Below are positions 12,000 through 23,365 of a DNA stretch of 64,000 bases, in pieces. The stretch comes from Adelphocoris suturalis. Taxonomy: Eukaryota; Arthropoda; Insecta; Hemiptera; Miridae. Location: NCBI GenBank assembly GCA_030762985.1, contig CM061043.1, positions 46,544,830-46,608,829 of the forward strand, in the 5' to 3' direction. Under the pieces are notes generated by a model, which searched no databases, was not told the DNA's origin, and was given only the letters and a program-made list of their open reading frames with translations. Each line of letters starts with the position of its first letter. Within the stretch, counting starts at the first letter, position 1. A program made the position numbers and the translations under genes.

Positions 12000-12575
12000 T
12001 ACGCACGAAAATTTGAATAAATTTTAACAAAGCGTGCTACGAAATCGCTCAAAGTTCAAAAATTGCTTAAATGCTATCTATATTGATTTTAATAGCAGAA
12101 TCTGTTGTGAAGTCAGTCGAGCAATATTAAGATGTTATGTGGTACTTTTTAAAATTCAACAACTGTTGAAAATTTTGTTTCAAGTTTGAAATTTTGTTGG
12201 AAGTAGGTAATGTCTCAAAAATCAATAAAAATTGCTAAAAACTGCCGAAAATCGTAAAATATTTCTAAAAATGTTTAGCAGATTTTTAGTCAAAACAAAA
12301 TTACCTGTCAACAATTAACTAGGACATTAAAAAAAATTTTCAAGAAATTTTGCACAAATTGGCATTATTTGCTGAAAAAATTATAAAAACTGCTAAAAAA
12401 TCTAAAGTCTCTTTAGAATCGCTGAGTTTCTTTTAGTTTGAGTTTTTAAGCCATAAAGTTGGTTTTCCTTGTACTCAAATTGCTTCAATTTTGATACAAT
12501 TTACGATATTATAATAAGATGGGTAATTTAAGAAAGTTCGCAAATATGAACATGCTGCATGACTGAAACGTTTTC
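12000..12575 (+). repeat. Repeat A, right half, degenerate
   Basis: Contains many short phrases of the type TTGCTAAAAACTGC and AAAATTTGCTAAAAA, and ends in CATGCTGCATGACTGAAACG, the diagnostic right end of repeat A. Strongly diverged from the copies at 29.7 kb and 37.6-38.1 kb. No coding capacity. Confidence 0.5.
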
Positions 12576-12692
12576 GTATGGGGCCAATTCCATGTTTGTG
12601 GGGGAGTCAAAAATCGATTGAAAAAGTCGATTACACAACTTTCTTAAGATGGGAAAGTATTAATCAAATGTTATTTCTGTTCGTTTTCTAAG

Positions 12693-12873
12693 CCAGCGAA
12701 GACAAGCAACAACAATGTCCACCAGCCGAGCAGATGTTGACCTTATTCTTCGAGGAGCAGAAGCGAACCACATTAGTTGGCGAGAGAAAGTGTGCCCAGT
12801 GGGGGTTCCTGATGTCGATTTCAATTTTATTAGATCCAGATTTACCGTTCGACAATTTATTGAATCTCAATAA
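12693..12873 (+). CDS. Weak candidate terminal exon, unknown protein
   Basis: A pyrimidine-rich stretch (about 12671-12690) ending in AG at 12691-12692 looks like a 3' splice site. From there one frame is open to TAA at 12871-12873. From the first ATG (12715) it encodes 52 residues beginning MSTSRADVDLILRGAEANHI. Composition is protein-like with no low-complexity bias, but I recognise no family and see no partner exon. It could be chance. Function unknown. Confidence 0.2.
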
Positions 12874-12875
12874 CT

Positions 12876-13611
12876 TAATAGTTTTCCACGTCTAACTATG
12901 GATAGCGCATGCAATGCTTTCACTTTGTTACATTTTAGACCATTTTGAATAACTCTTTTGTGTGCGTGTGTGTGTTTGTGTCTTTGTCTCACGTGTTGAC
13001 CGCGTGTGTCTACAAATCTTTGTAACAGCTCACTTCCCAATTTTCTATCAGATTTTGGGGACATTTTTAGGGTATAAACTGGTCAGGATGTAGGTGGTCT
13101 TCGATCACTTTCATTTCACAAAAATCAATATGTATCTCCTTCACTATAGTCATGCGCAAACGTAAAATCCTGCATGCGTCATCTTCTTGCAGCTTAATCT
13201 TTCAATTCTGCTCAAATTCAGACAGTAGTGGGGTTAACACGATTTTTCAAATCACCCAGTGTCAATATCATTACGATTTGCGCAAGTGCGTATGTGCGCA
13301 TTTTCGTATAGATACATACGAATCGTGAAGTTGGAAGCCCCCTGTATCAGCTGTCCGGAGCTAATTTCTTTATTATTCAACATATTATGAAGCTACAATT
13401 CGGAATGATGGTCTCTTGGGAGACCTAGAAATGAATCATAAGGTCCGAATGAATTAGAGCACCCGAATGAGCTCCGTAGCCAATATCTTTGCTATTCAAC
13501 CTATGAATGACAAAGTTTTACGTAGAAGACGTAAAAAACGTATTTTTCACTCATAACTTTTCAGCCTTTATGCGCAAGGTGGTTTTTCCTAAGTAGAATC
13601 GCCTGAAAAAA
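12876..13611. other. No gene recognised
   Basis: Contains a short TG-rich stretch at 12958-12982 and a possible degenerate unit of repeat D at about 13195-13320 (CTCAAATTCAGACAGTAGTG and a TGCGCAAGTGCG motif). Nothing else is supported. Confidence 0.4.
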
Positions 13612-14066
13612 TTGTTGAAAATCGACGACCCCAACACTGTAACCTTTCTATGTAAGCTCAGCGTACTGCGTAGTCCTAGGTTTGAAATAACAACCTTGAG
13701 TCTTAAAAATCCCATAAAATCAGAATTGTGGCCGAAGAAGATTTGCGAAACGTCAATTCCCATTCGATGCTGGCTTGCGGAAAGGAATGTTTTGAATATT
13801 CGATGTCTTGCCTTTTCTTGTTCTTTGCCGTAAAACACAGAGAACTTTATTACGTGTCGGGAATCTCCTTGCGGTCTCTGGATAGATACGGTGGGCATAA
13901 CCTGGACATGGAGGTTCTGACCGTATCCTACAGCGGCTGCGAAACGCGACGAGGCTGCTCAGCTGAAGGAGCCTGCGGTCCCATCACAATCCTCGCAAAT
14001 GGGAGTCGAACGGGGTTCTTGAACTTCCCTCCCTATGAGCTTGTTGAGCTCTTGAGAGGGCATTAG
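13612..14066 (+). other. Overlapping ORFs of unknown nature
   Basis: Two overlapping plus-strand frames (13612-13833, 73 codons; 13728-14066, 112 codons) and a 115-codon minus-strand frame lie in a locally GC-richer block. The 112-residue product ends in ...FPPYELVELLRGH and has six Cys. Nothing matches a family I know, and no ribosome context or splice pattern decides among the frames. It may be the relic of a transposon or a host exon. No function is proposed. Confidence 0.2.
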
Positions 14067-14520
14067 GCCCGTTTCAACTTTCTAAGCCCAAATACGGTCA
14101 GCGCCTCCGCCTTTTTGCCACTTGACTCCGCGGGGTTTTTTTGATGTGTTCCAACTCCGCTGCGGATCTCTCGACCTTCGCTGAAAGAATGTTTACGATT
14201 CTGTGCAAGTAAAATTGAATAAACAACGACAAGGAAATTCAGTCAAGCAGCAACACCTTATGAGTGAATTGACGAATTTTCACATTTTTTCACATTACGG
14301 TATTGATTTTATGTATCTCTGAAATTTTAGCGTTTAATCTGAGAAACATATTGGTACTAATGCTTGCATTAAAGGTACGTCCCTGTGTATGCGACTTATA
14401 AGAATGGCAAATAGATCATGTTTTATTGGATGCACCCTCTCCACTATAACCTAACATGATTTATCGGAATTACCCTCTCCATATAACCTACAGATAATTT
14501 ATATATGAAAAAAAATAAAA
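14067..14520. other. No feature recognised
   Basis: Sequence becomes AT-rich after about 14200. No ORF, RNA gene or repeat family is supported. Confidence 0.4.
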
Positions 14521-14522
14521 TT

Positions 14523-14628
14523 AAAAAAAAAAAAAAAAAAAATTGGTCGGGAATTGTAGCGATTCTTGGCAGCGTCGACGATTAATATGTCACACACATA
14601 CACGCACACACGCGTGCGCGCACACGCT
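14523..14628. repeat. Poly-A run and alternating purine-pyrimidine (CA/CG) tract
   Basis: An A run (14523-14543) is followed, after 45 bp, by CACACACATACACGCACACA and then GCGTGCGCGCAC, ending about 14628. Alternating purine-pyrimidine with CpG steps is the classical Z-DNA-prone composition. No gene is attached. Confidence 0.6.
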
Positions 14629-15644
14629 TAACTTCAGCTAAGACCTTCGTTGCTCGTTGGTTGAGTGAAAATGGCTGAAAAAGTACAGTGGTTAGTGGTA
14701 TGCGGCTCCGTGACGTGAAGTATAAATTTAATAAAAAATCATCCTACGCAATATATGTACGGCAGAAATAGAATATCTAAACGTGGGTGTGACACCTAAC
14801 CTACCAAATACAGGTCGGATTTCTGGCGTGGGAATGAGTGATGAAATGACGCCATCACACTCTAGTGTATGTTTCGAGAAGGTAGATCAGCTGTTCTGTG
14901 TGTGTGGGTGTAATTGAACATCAAGCAATGTGAAGAAATAAATTTGACCAGCAGGTTGACTTCTTTCAGCACGTTTTCTACCATTATGTAACTATTTGCA
15001 GTATTTTTTCTTCGAAAGGGCTACAGTCCGAAAATGAGATACAGCGGCTCGCGTTCAGGATTCTATAAAGGGGTCTGTCTATGCACGACTCTCCCGTCAT
15101 CCCATGGCGCATCCGACCCCACGTGAATCGTGAGATTGCGATTCTGAAACCGCGAGCGGGCTCGGTAGATATCGCAATTGTCTGAAAAACTGACTGTGTC
15201 GTAACATTCTTGAGATTGTAACTTACGATAATCGTAACTGTACAATACTTGAATCGAAGGGATCATGCCCTCATCGATATATTGGCAACGAGAAACCAAA
15301 TTATACCCTGGGGTGGAATTGATCGGCCAAGTGCGTTACCGCGTTTTGCAATGTTCGTCAACTAAAATACTTACCAATTTTTTTCTCATCCTTCAAACCC
15401 TTTGAGCATCCAAAGAGTTAAAGAAGTGAACAATTATGCAGTCAACCATAAAAAAATAATTTTTCTGGAACAACCCCAAAATATGGTTTTGGACCAAAGC
15501 TGAAACAGTTCTATTATGAATCGGAAAAATAATGAGTGTGTTCGCTTCTTATGGCTAGATAAACAAAACAGCAGGTTGCTCATTGGCAAATTCTAATCCA
15601 AGCTTTTAAAACCAACTGTATAGGTACTAAAGGATGAATTGAAA

Positions 15645-15699
<55 letters not shown>

Positions 15700-17100
15700 A
15701 ATGATTAAGGCCGCACTTCAACCATACACGTCATTATCGGCAATAGGATGAATTTATGTTCATAGCGTGTTGGAACCAGTCGCTATGATGCGGAGACTAG
15801 TTTTGAAAGTTCCGCTCATGAAAATTCGGAGGTTTTCCAGTGCAGAGTCGTATGGGAAGTATTTACTGTGAAACAGCTCTATACAAAGCGTACTCTCAGA
15901 TATTACCTCAAACATCCCAACACCTTTGATTCTATAAGGCCAAATTCATCTGAACTCTCAGTGAGATTTACAACACAAGCATGCGTATCTTTTCAATTAA
16001 GCCGTCTGAAATCCGCTACCCAACATCACTATTTGCGACTTATACAGTCCATTCAACCTTCTGTAGCAGTGATTCTTGACCACCAGTGGTCCGCAAGGTA
16101 CCCAGAAGTGGCCCGGGTGACTTTTTTGAAAACTTGATACACCACGTAAAAGTTGAATAGGTGAGAGGGAAAAAACGAGTAAGTTCGTACCCATCAATTG
16201 TTTCTTGACTGCTGTGGTATCATCCGATCGATAAAGAAAACATTGCTACTCATATTAGAATCGTTGACTAATGACTACCCGAAAAATGGTACGTAATCCA
16301 TTCAGTATCGAAGTGATATCAGTACCTACCTGATAAGAGACACAAAACGCCAGGAACTACATGGATAACTCCACTGTTCCAAAAACTGGAGAGTTCTGGT
16401 GCAAAAGTGCTTTGTCGTTACCCAGATCTCATACTTTGAGATATTGCGCTGAAACTTTTCACTCTGTTCTCTCCTAGCCTATGCTATCAACGATTTTTAT
16501 CTGTTCTCCAGCGCACAAAGCTGGTAAACCTACGAATGTCAGTTGTAACAAGTGTTATCCCCTTATCGATAAAGTAGTAAAAAACAAGCATCATCATCAA
16601 AAAGCAATCATCACATTAAAAATTAGTTGTCAAAAATTTCAAATACACCTACTGTAAAATCTTCATGAATAACAAATAGTGCTAAATAAGTTCTATATCA
16701 ATAATTACTTTCAAACAAAATCAAGTGGCATGCGAAAACTGCCGGCCCATATGAGTGGTCCGCCAATTCAAAAAGGTGAAGAACCCCTGTTCTATAGCTT
16801 ACCCTATTTTCATCAGCAGATCTTCTTAAAAAGCCGTTGCTTTCATTTATTATTAATACCAGTCCATCAGAATGGGGTAACTTGACAATGAGTATTTATA
16901 AAATAATATATGAGATAATTACACACTTCATTCCTTCTGTTTCCCTCTGATTTACTGTCTTGTGTAGTTGATTGCTTTTCGCTTCGTTATAAATGCTAAA
17001 GTTAAAAATTGTTTATTCATGTTAAGCATCTTGAAAACTCTTATATGTTATGCACAAATTTTAATTTAATTTACATGATCTATGAGGGGGAGGGGTTTCC
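14629..17100. other. Mostly unannotated DNA with an AT-microsatellite palindrome
   Basis: An A run, (TA)n and T run at 15641-15699 form a symmetrical A-rich/TA/T-rich palindrome. ORFs such as 15063-15299 (minus, 78 codons) and 15868-16137 (plus, 89 codons) show no recognisable family and have no supporting context. No other repeat was identified. Confidence 0.4.
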
Positions 17101-17107
17101 AGTGCAC

Positions 17108-17130
17108 AAATGTACACTACACGTGTACAT
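17108..17130. repeat. Perfect short palindrome around ACACGTGT
   Basis: AATGTACAC, a 5-nt spacer and GTGTACATT form a perfect 9-bp inverted repeat that also contains CACGTG. It resembles a dimeric transcription-factor site, but it is isolated. Confidence 0.35.
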
Positions 17131-18466
17131 TTTCCTCCAGTCCAGTCCAGTTTTAAAAATTGGATATACATTATTATTCATTCATTAATCTCCTCAATTT
17201 CGCTTGGGAAACGTGAATCGGGCGATTTCTCCGTCATCGAGCTCTGAATGACATTGATAACAGGTGTTGTAGCTAAGACGGAGCGTAAAAGCGAACGGAT
17301 CAGACCTCTCGCAGAAGAGACCACAGCTAGGAATTATGTCGGTATTATAATCAGCACACGAGACCGACAACTAGCGGTAAAATACCTAACGATACCCCAT
17401 CATTAACAGATTCTCACGCGAGTTGATTATCATAAATAACAGTCCTTCGTTTCGCGTCCGAATCGAAGATTTCTTGCTTTCCATTGATGGTACATGTAGA
17501 GTAAAGACACTGAGAGATCTTAATATTAGTTTTTCAATCGCATTCTGGCATACTGTGGTTCTTCTTTCGATTATTGTCAAATGGATGAGTTTTTCCACCA
17601 TAATGAACTCAGATTTGCTTTCGTGAACTTGGAGACACAGGCTGACCTTCGGGATATGAACATATATTATTTACCTCCAGCCCCCTCAAGATTAGCTCTT
17701 TTAGTTTTTCTTAAGAAAGGGTAGGTTATAAAAAAAGCTATTCTTGAGAGCTTGAATCTTAGCACCAAAGTTTCACTACTAGAAAGAAGCCAAGAGGTAG
17801 TGTAGAATTTCAGAAGGAATATCGAAATTCAAAACTATATATTTTCTAGCTTCAATAGCACTTCTGTTAGTTGTTTCCCTAATTTTCATTCACCAATCAA
17901 GGGGAGGTTACATTTAAACTTCAGCAATTGTTAGATATAAAATAATAATACTAAAATAATTAATAAAATCAAGAGACGATTTCTGCAGTGAATCACTAGG
18001 TAGGTATGGGATAAATTATTGAGAGCTTTCCGCCAGGTGGTAAAAATTTTCTGTTGGATAGGAACCGAGTAAGTTCAATTTTGCATTCAACGAATTGGTT
18101 CTTCAAACTAGTTCTTTGCCATAGTTAACGACCTTTTGAGCTGCATTAGGTATCTGTAGCTTCTTAATTTATTCATTGTCCAAATGGAGAAATTAGATAT
18201 AGGTAATGTACAAAAATGTTTGTTTATATCAAATTCAATCGTTATTTATATATTTATAGCAATTCATGAACACTTGCAGCAAAAATTATTCTTTTGATGA
18301 CTTCTCGAACTGGGCTTGGGTGATTATTTCAGTTGGTGCCTGGCGTTAGGAACGCACCTACTAGGCTAATATTCAAATAATGATGATTTCTATGCGGTTC
18401 TGCCCCACTTTCTTCCCATATTTTAGACTTATTGCGAGGTGTGTGGTTCGTTTATTACAGTTAAGT
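17131..18466. other. No gene recognised
   Basis: AT-rich. The short overlapping ORFs at 17386-17626 on both strands look accidental. No repeat family was identified. Confidence 0.4.
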
Positions 18467-18751
18467 TTACTTAGTTAAGGATGTAGAAGACAGTTGGGGG
18501 ATTGACGGAACTGACCTGCAATCCTGCCGATCTGGTTTCTCGTTCGGAGTCATCCGGGTCACATCAGCCTTCCAGTGCGTGCGACAAGGGTAGTCAGGGC
18601 GTGGTTTGAACCCAACGTATGCGCCGTATTTGTCATGGACTGGATCAAAAGTAGAGTGATCTACGAAACAAATAAAGTCTAGATCTGGACTGGAACCATA
18701 AGTGTTGTACTTAAGAACGCATACGTGCGCAAAACTTGCGCATATCCACAT
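18467..18751 (-). CDS. Candidate host exon, unknown protein
   Basis: The minus strand is open for 94 codons, and the central part (about residues 15-79) looks protein-like, rich in Trp, Tyr, Pro and Cys (YVGFKPRPDYPCRTHWKADV). A strong 5' splice consensus, CAG/GTCAGT, interrupts it on the minus strand at 18516/18515, so the last 15 or so codons may be intron read-through. A weak acceptor (TTCTTAAG) precedes it at about 18710. If real, it is one internal exon of about 195 bp of a spliced gene. I do not recognise the family and assign no function. Confidence 0.3.
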   Translation of the reverse strand: MWICASFAHVCVLKYNTYGSSPDLDFICFVDHSTFDPVHDKYGAYVGFKPRPDYPCRTHWKADVTRMTPNEKPDRQDCRSVPSIPQLSSTSLTK

Positions 18752-19026
18752 AAATCTTCATGACATTCGTACTCTACAGCCAAACTACATTATTACATAT
18801 CCATAGTTATTATAGTGATTGGTCTAATCATAGATCTTGGCTCTCACCGTGCTCCCCCTCCTCCCTACTATCACTTAGAGCCTAACGTCTATTAAAAAAC
18901 ACTGAACATAGTGCAGGATCTCGACATTTCCAAGTCAAGTTCAACCTTTTCCAAACCCAAGGCAACCTATCCCAATTATTGGGGAATGACGCGAATATCA
19001 ATGGGCATCAAAACTTATTGATCTTG
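18752..19026. other. No feature recognised
   Basis: AT-rich sequence with no ORF or repeat supported. Confidence 0.4.
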
Positions 19027-19618
19027 ATGCTATTATGAAAGTACACAGTAGGTAATTAAGCAGTTAGGTAGGTACTGTGAAATCAATTAGTAATGCATGC
19101 TATACCGAAAGGGTCGTGGGCAGGAGCTATGGAGTATCCCTACGTAGATAAGTAGACGTACCTTGCTTATTACGAGTCAACAATAGCAAAACGTTTGATT
19201 GTTAGGCTTTTTAGGTAGGTACCGTAATTGTTTTCTCATCATCGCAATCTCCCCATAGCTGAATAAAAATAATCCTGTAAGTTTACACCTATTGAGAATC
19301 GTTCACAACTCGTTGAAAAGCTCTTAATTTACACTACAGGATTATGTTGACAAAACCGCCATAAAAGGTAAGCACACACCGACGAAAAATGATGGGGGTC
19401 ACTATTTTGTGATCGTTTCACAAGTATCATCTTTTTCATGTGTGACCGTTTTCAAGAATAACTTTCGTAAAAACACATCCTCCGCTACTACAAGATCATC
19501 ACTCCTGCCCACGAGCTTTTACTAATAGGATGCCATTACTAATAAATAATTAGTGATTTCACAGTAGGTACCTACCTGTATAATTACCTGCTGCGTACTT
19601 CTGTAATATAATAGCATA
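19027..19618. mobile_element. Inverted-repeat element, about 590 bp
   Basis: The left arm, starting TGCTATTATGAAAGTAC (about 19029) and running through GGTAGGTACTGTGAAATCA to CGTGGGCAGGA (about 19120), returns as its reverse complement from about 19495 (TCCTGCCCACG) to 19612 (GTACTTCTGTAATATAATAG). Arms are about 95-115 bp. The interior has no transposase. Probably a MITE. Exact ends and target duplication could not be fixed. Confidence 0.6.
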
Positions 19619-21299
19619 AAGATAAATAAGTGTTAATGCTTATTAATATCTGCGTCATTCTTTAATAATCGGGGAAATGTTGAATTTGATTTGGGAAAGG
19701 TTGAATTTGACTTGAAAATGCTACATTATGATCAGGATGAAGCTGTAGGACGACCAGAGATGGTTTGCGTTTCGAGGGCGCGCCCTATGCGGTAGAAAGT
19801 TGAACTATACCTACTCGTTGAAGAAACTTTTGGACGACGATCATGTTGGGTAAAATTACAAATATTACATTCATTTTTCATTTCACATTTTACATTTCAT
19901 GTTTGCGGGGTGGCTGCACTGCATTCGGTGAATTTGAGGTAACTATTTTGCTTTGTCGTAGTGACAGCTGTTTTCTGCTTCACGTGGCTTATTCCCACTT
20001 CATTATTTTTACGTTTTCTTTCTTTCATTTTTTGAATTAAATTCAACTAATTTAATTTCATCTGTTCGTTATGAACAACAGATACCCAAAAACAGGACGT
20101 TCTTCGTCTTTTCACTTTGGAAACACTTTTCGGCAGCAACCTCTCCTCAAAATCATCTACCTAGATGCTTGGAATATAGAAATTATAAATAAATTCAGTA
20201 CACTAAGAGGCTATATATAAAAACGATTTGACGTAAATATAGAGGTGAAAGGGGAAACAATTCGCTGATATGGCCATGATTGGAACTTTTTGAATTGAAG
20301 GTTTTAAATTTGTTAGTATAAATAATGACGTGGATACACAACTGAATGTAATTGTCTCTAGTCACAATGAAACTGATGACGATCGCCTTATCCACACTTC
20401 ACTGCAATGTGGACGCCAAGCGGATCCGACGATTTTAGTATCGCCTTTGCGAATCCGACAGGGTGCTCGAAATAAAATAAAGTAGGTAGGTACTATTGTA
20501 TTATGAAATAAATTGAGCGTAATTTGTGTACTGTTCTTTCATCAAGCTGTACATCTAGGACGAGAAAAACTGCTAATCGGACGTGTTCCGCTACACCCCG
20601 TTCCACAGTTTCGATAAGGACGGGTTAAGTTCTCGAGGCAACATTCCCTCAAAGGCGAAGAAATCACCAGCCGTATGTAGGTAGGTAGGTGAGGTAGGTA
20701 CTGGCAGGCGAAGCAGGCATCTGCACGAAGGAGGTATCCAAGACCAGTAACGGATAAGGAAAGTTTTTTTCCCCCACATTCTGATCTCTATAACATGCAA
20801 GCGCTGACATGATATCCTTTCAGGCCTTATTTATGCTCTCAGGTAATTCATTCAACTGTATATAAATAAACGTGCTGAATACTACTACAGCTCATACTGC
20901 GTTAAAAAAATTGAATTGGCATTTTATTTAAATACTGCCGTACAACGCACATATACAATCAGAACAGTCCCTATCTAAAAGTTATTGTTACCTTAATTTA
21001 TAAGTGAGAATAGTTCTGGGTAAATTTTGTTGAAAATTTACGTCGTTGAACGGTAAATTTCTTATAAAATGAACAAATACGTTTTTTTAATTGAAAAAAA
21101 AAAATACTTTTACTCAGTAAGAAGTACCATTATCAAATGTTCCGCGTCGCCTGTTTGAAGGTAACAGTAAGAGCAATCGAGTGGATTGGCGTACAACGAT
21201 GGTGTTGATAGTCTATGGTATTGATTACTCACTAATTGGCATCCCCCTTCTCCTCCACAACTGTTTTAGAGAGCATACATTTTGAATTGAATGATAGGA
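19619..21299. other. No gene recognised
   Basis: AT-rich DNA. The 69-codon minus-strand ORF at 20591-20800 covers a slightly GC-richer patch with TAGGTAGGTAGGTGAGGTAGG. No recognisable protein, RNA gene or repeat family. Confidence 0.4.
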
Positions 21300-21605
21300 A
21301 TTAATATGCGCTTCACGGACATTTTCAATAAACAGGAAATTCTAACCCATAATTTTCTCATTACTTCAGTACCAAACTGTAACTGTAACCAAACTGCAAA
21401 AAAGCTAAAAATTCATAACTTCTATTTGAATATGAGATTATTATTCAGAATACTTTTTTTTTTGCTATAAAATTAATTTTTGACCATTTCCTTACACTCA
21501 GAAAGCTCACATTTCACAACAATTTAATATTATACAATACGATAATTTACAAAAATTCCCTCATACGATCATGCTGCATGACTGGAACTTTTGAAATGAG
21601 TTTTC
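21300..21605 (+). repeat. Repeat A, right end, degenerate
   Basis: Carries the right-half landmarks of repeat A: AACTGCAAAAAAGCTAAAAA, then CACTCAGAAAGCTCACATTTC, TTATACAATACGATAATTTA and the end CGATCATGCTGCATGACTGG (about 21568). The left half and microsatellite are missing. Confidence 0.7.
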
Positions 21606-21630
21606 TCTTTTAAAATGCTATTCGTAGTTG

Positions 21631-21648
21631 CGGGGGGGGGGGGGGGGA
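21631..21648. repeat. Poly-G run
   Basis: A run of about 18 G on the plus strand, just after the repeat A end. It is of the type that can form G-quadruplexes or cause sequencing error. Confidence 0.7.
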
Positions 21649-22327
21649 TTTTTATTTCAGTAATTCTTATTCGGTATCTACGTCTTTGCAGATATATACC
21701 TACTAAGTCATTGATGTACCTATGTTAGAGGAACATTCACCGTAGCCAGAAGAAAACCATTTACAGTTGTGGGTTAGAAGTTTGTCACATGTTTCCAAAG
21801 CAGTATTATGTTAGCGCAGGCGAAGGACCGCACCGATGCTAAGATATTCATTTATGCTAAATGGATTCAGTAGCCCTTCGGTAAATCAGGTGGTAAGCGA
21901 ACGTCCGACTTCGAGCAGGACGTGCAGCAAGGCAAGTCACTCGGTTTTCGTACCTACATCATAATTTTCGGAGCTAACTGAAGATGTTTTAGACATTTTG
22001 GTTTGGGATGACTCACGCAAACTGCACTGAAACACAGAATTGGCGTGAACTGTGTACCAACCTCGTACTTAGTGGATGCACCACAATCGAATGCATCGAA
22101 TGTTTCATTCCCAAATTTATTTTCATATGCAGACATTTACCCTCATACGGATGGATACCTATACATAATTTTCTATCATAACGTTGCAACCTCAGTCAAA
22201 TACTTGTCATCATTTTCTTGTTTTATTCGTAGAAGGATTTTATTTACTCAAACTCGGGCAAGCCCAATAATACCGAGATCACACAGAGCGGCAGATCCGA
22301 AGAACCATGTTTATCATAGATTTATAT
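21649..22327. other. No gene recognised
   Basis: Two overlapping ORFs on opposite strands at 21954-22332 have no recognisable family. No repeat was identified. Confidence 0.4.
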
Positions 22328-23365
22328 TATGACTAGCCGCTCCGGCTCGCTTCGCTCGCCTCCACGACCAGCCGGGGGGGCTTAGCCCCCCTGGACCCCC
22401 TCGTTGAGGTGTATTGCAATTGAAGCATGCAGTAGTAGATAGAATCAAGTACATGTGAGGCCAAAATACAGGACTCCCGTAAAATATGGTACCATGGTAC
22501 GATTGGTATTGTAGTAGTATAGTATATAGGCCTTTCAAGATGGATATTGAAGGGGTCTCGCCGTGGGTAAGAAACTGAGGCACCAAAGTGGTACAGCAAC
22601 GTTTCCCCAGGCCTCACTCTGCTGATCAGGGTGGCTCCGTACCCTGTCATTATTACCCAATAGTCGTAAAGAGGCTCCGTTTCAAATTTCAGTATCGTGG
22701 GATGAATAGGAAAGAAATTAGACTCAGAGCTCACTCTGCTGATCAGGCTCATGACTTAAGACTTTCAAGCGGTTACTTCCCAGTACATAAAGAACATCTT
22801 TACCAAATTTGGTCGAAATCCGTCAAACGGTGTGGATTTCAATCGTCTCTTAATGCCCCAAAGAGTCATCCTATCAAACTTCAACTTCCTAGGGCTAACA
22901 GGAGAGAATTTAGCTTACTCCTGATCGAAATCGTTAAAACCAAACACGCCTAAAGAAAGGGCCTGAACTGTATGTTGACAACCATAATAGAATTTTGGAA
23001 GCCAAACAAATCGGTTTTCCATTTATCAGCTATCAATAATGCAACCCATGCTTAGGAAAGAAATTAGCCTCAGGGCTCACTCTGCTGATCAGGGTGGCTC
23101 CGTACCCCGTCATTATTACCCAACAGTCCTAAAGAGGCTCCGTTTCAAATTTCAGGGTCGTGGGATGAATAGGAAATAAATTAGCCTCAGGGCTCACTCT
23201 GCTGATCAGGCTCATGACACGATACATAGCCTATATTCTGACCAGGAGATTTCCGGTCACGATACAAAAAAACTCGTTCGGATCCCTTCGTCCGTTCGGC
23301 CGTGAAAGCCACACTCACAGACTTACAGACAGAATCCTTTTTTTTTTTAAATATAAGTATAGATT
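22328..23365. repeat. Composite interspersed repeat with 117-bp modules
   Basis: Begins ACTAGCCGCTCCGGCTCGCT and a C/G-rich hairpin (GGGGGGCTTAGCCCCCC, about 22374-22391), text similar in style to the heads at 38.7 kb and 55.1 kb. Inside, CTCACTCTGCTGATCAGG starts at 22613, 22730, 23076 and 23193: two pairs, each with a 117-bp period, the pairs offset by 463 bp. The tail has CAGACTTACAGACAGAATCC, a T run and TATAAGTATAGATT (about 23320-23365). The ORFs here are repeat read-through. The transposon class is unknown. Confidence 0.6.

Noticed and set aside
15063..15299. 78-codon minus-strand ORF as a gene
   Set aside because: No family recognised; a GTAAGT lies inside it and context is lacking, so evidence is too thin.
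21860..21940. tRNA-like text (GGTAAATCAGGTGGTAAGCG)
   Set aside because: It resembles an A box weakly, but no B box or cloverleaf follows at the right distance.
22588..22953. 121-codon ORF as a protein
   Set aside because: It is a translation of the 117-bp tandem modules; the repeated phrases explain it.
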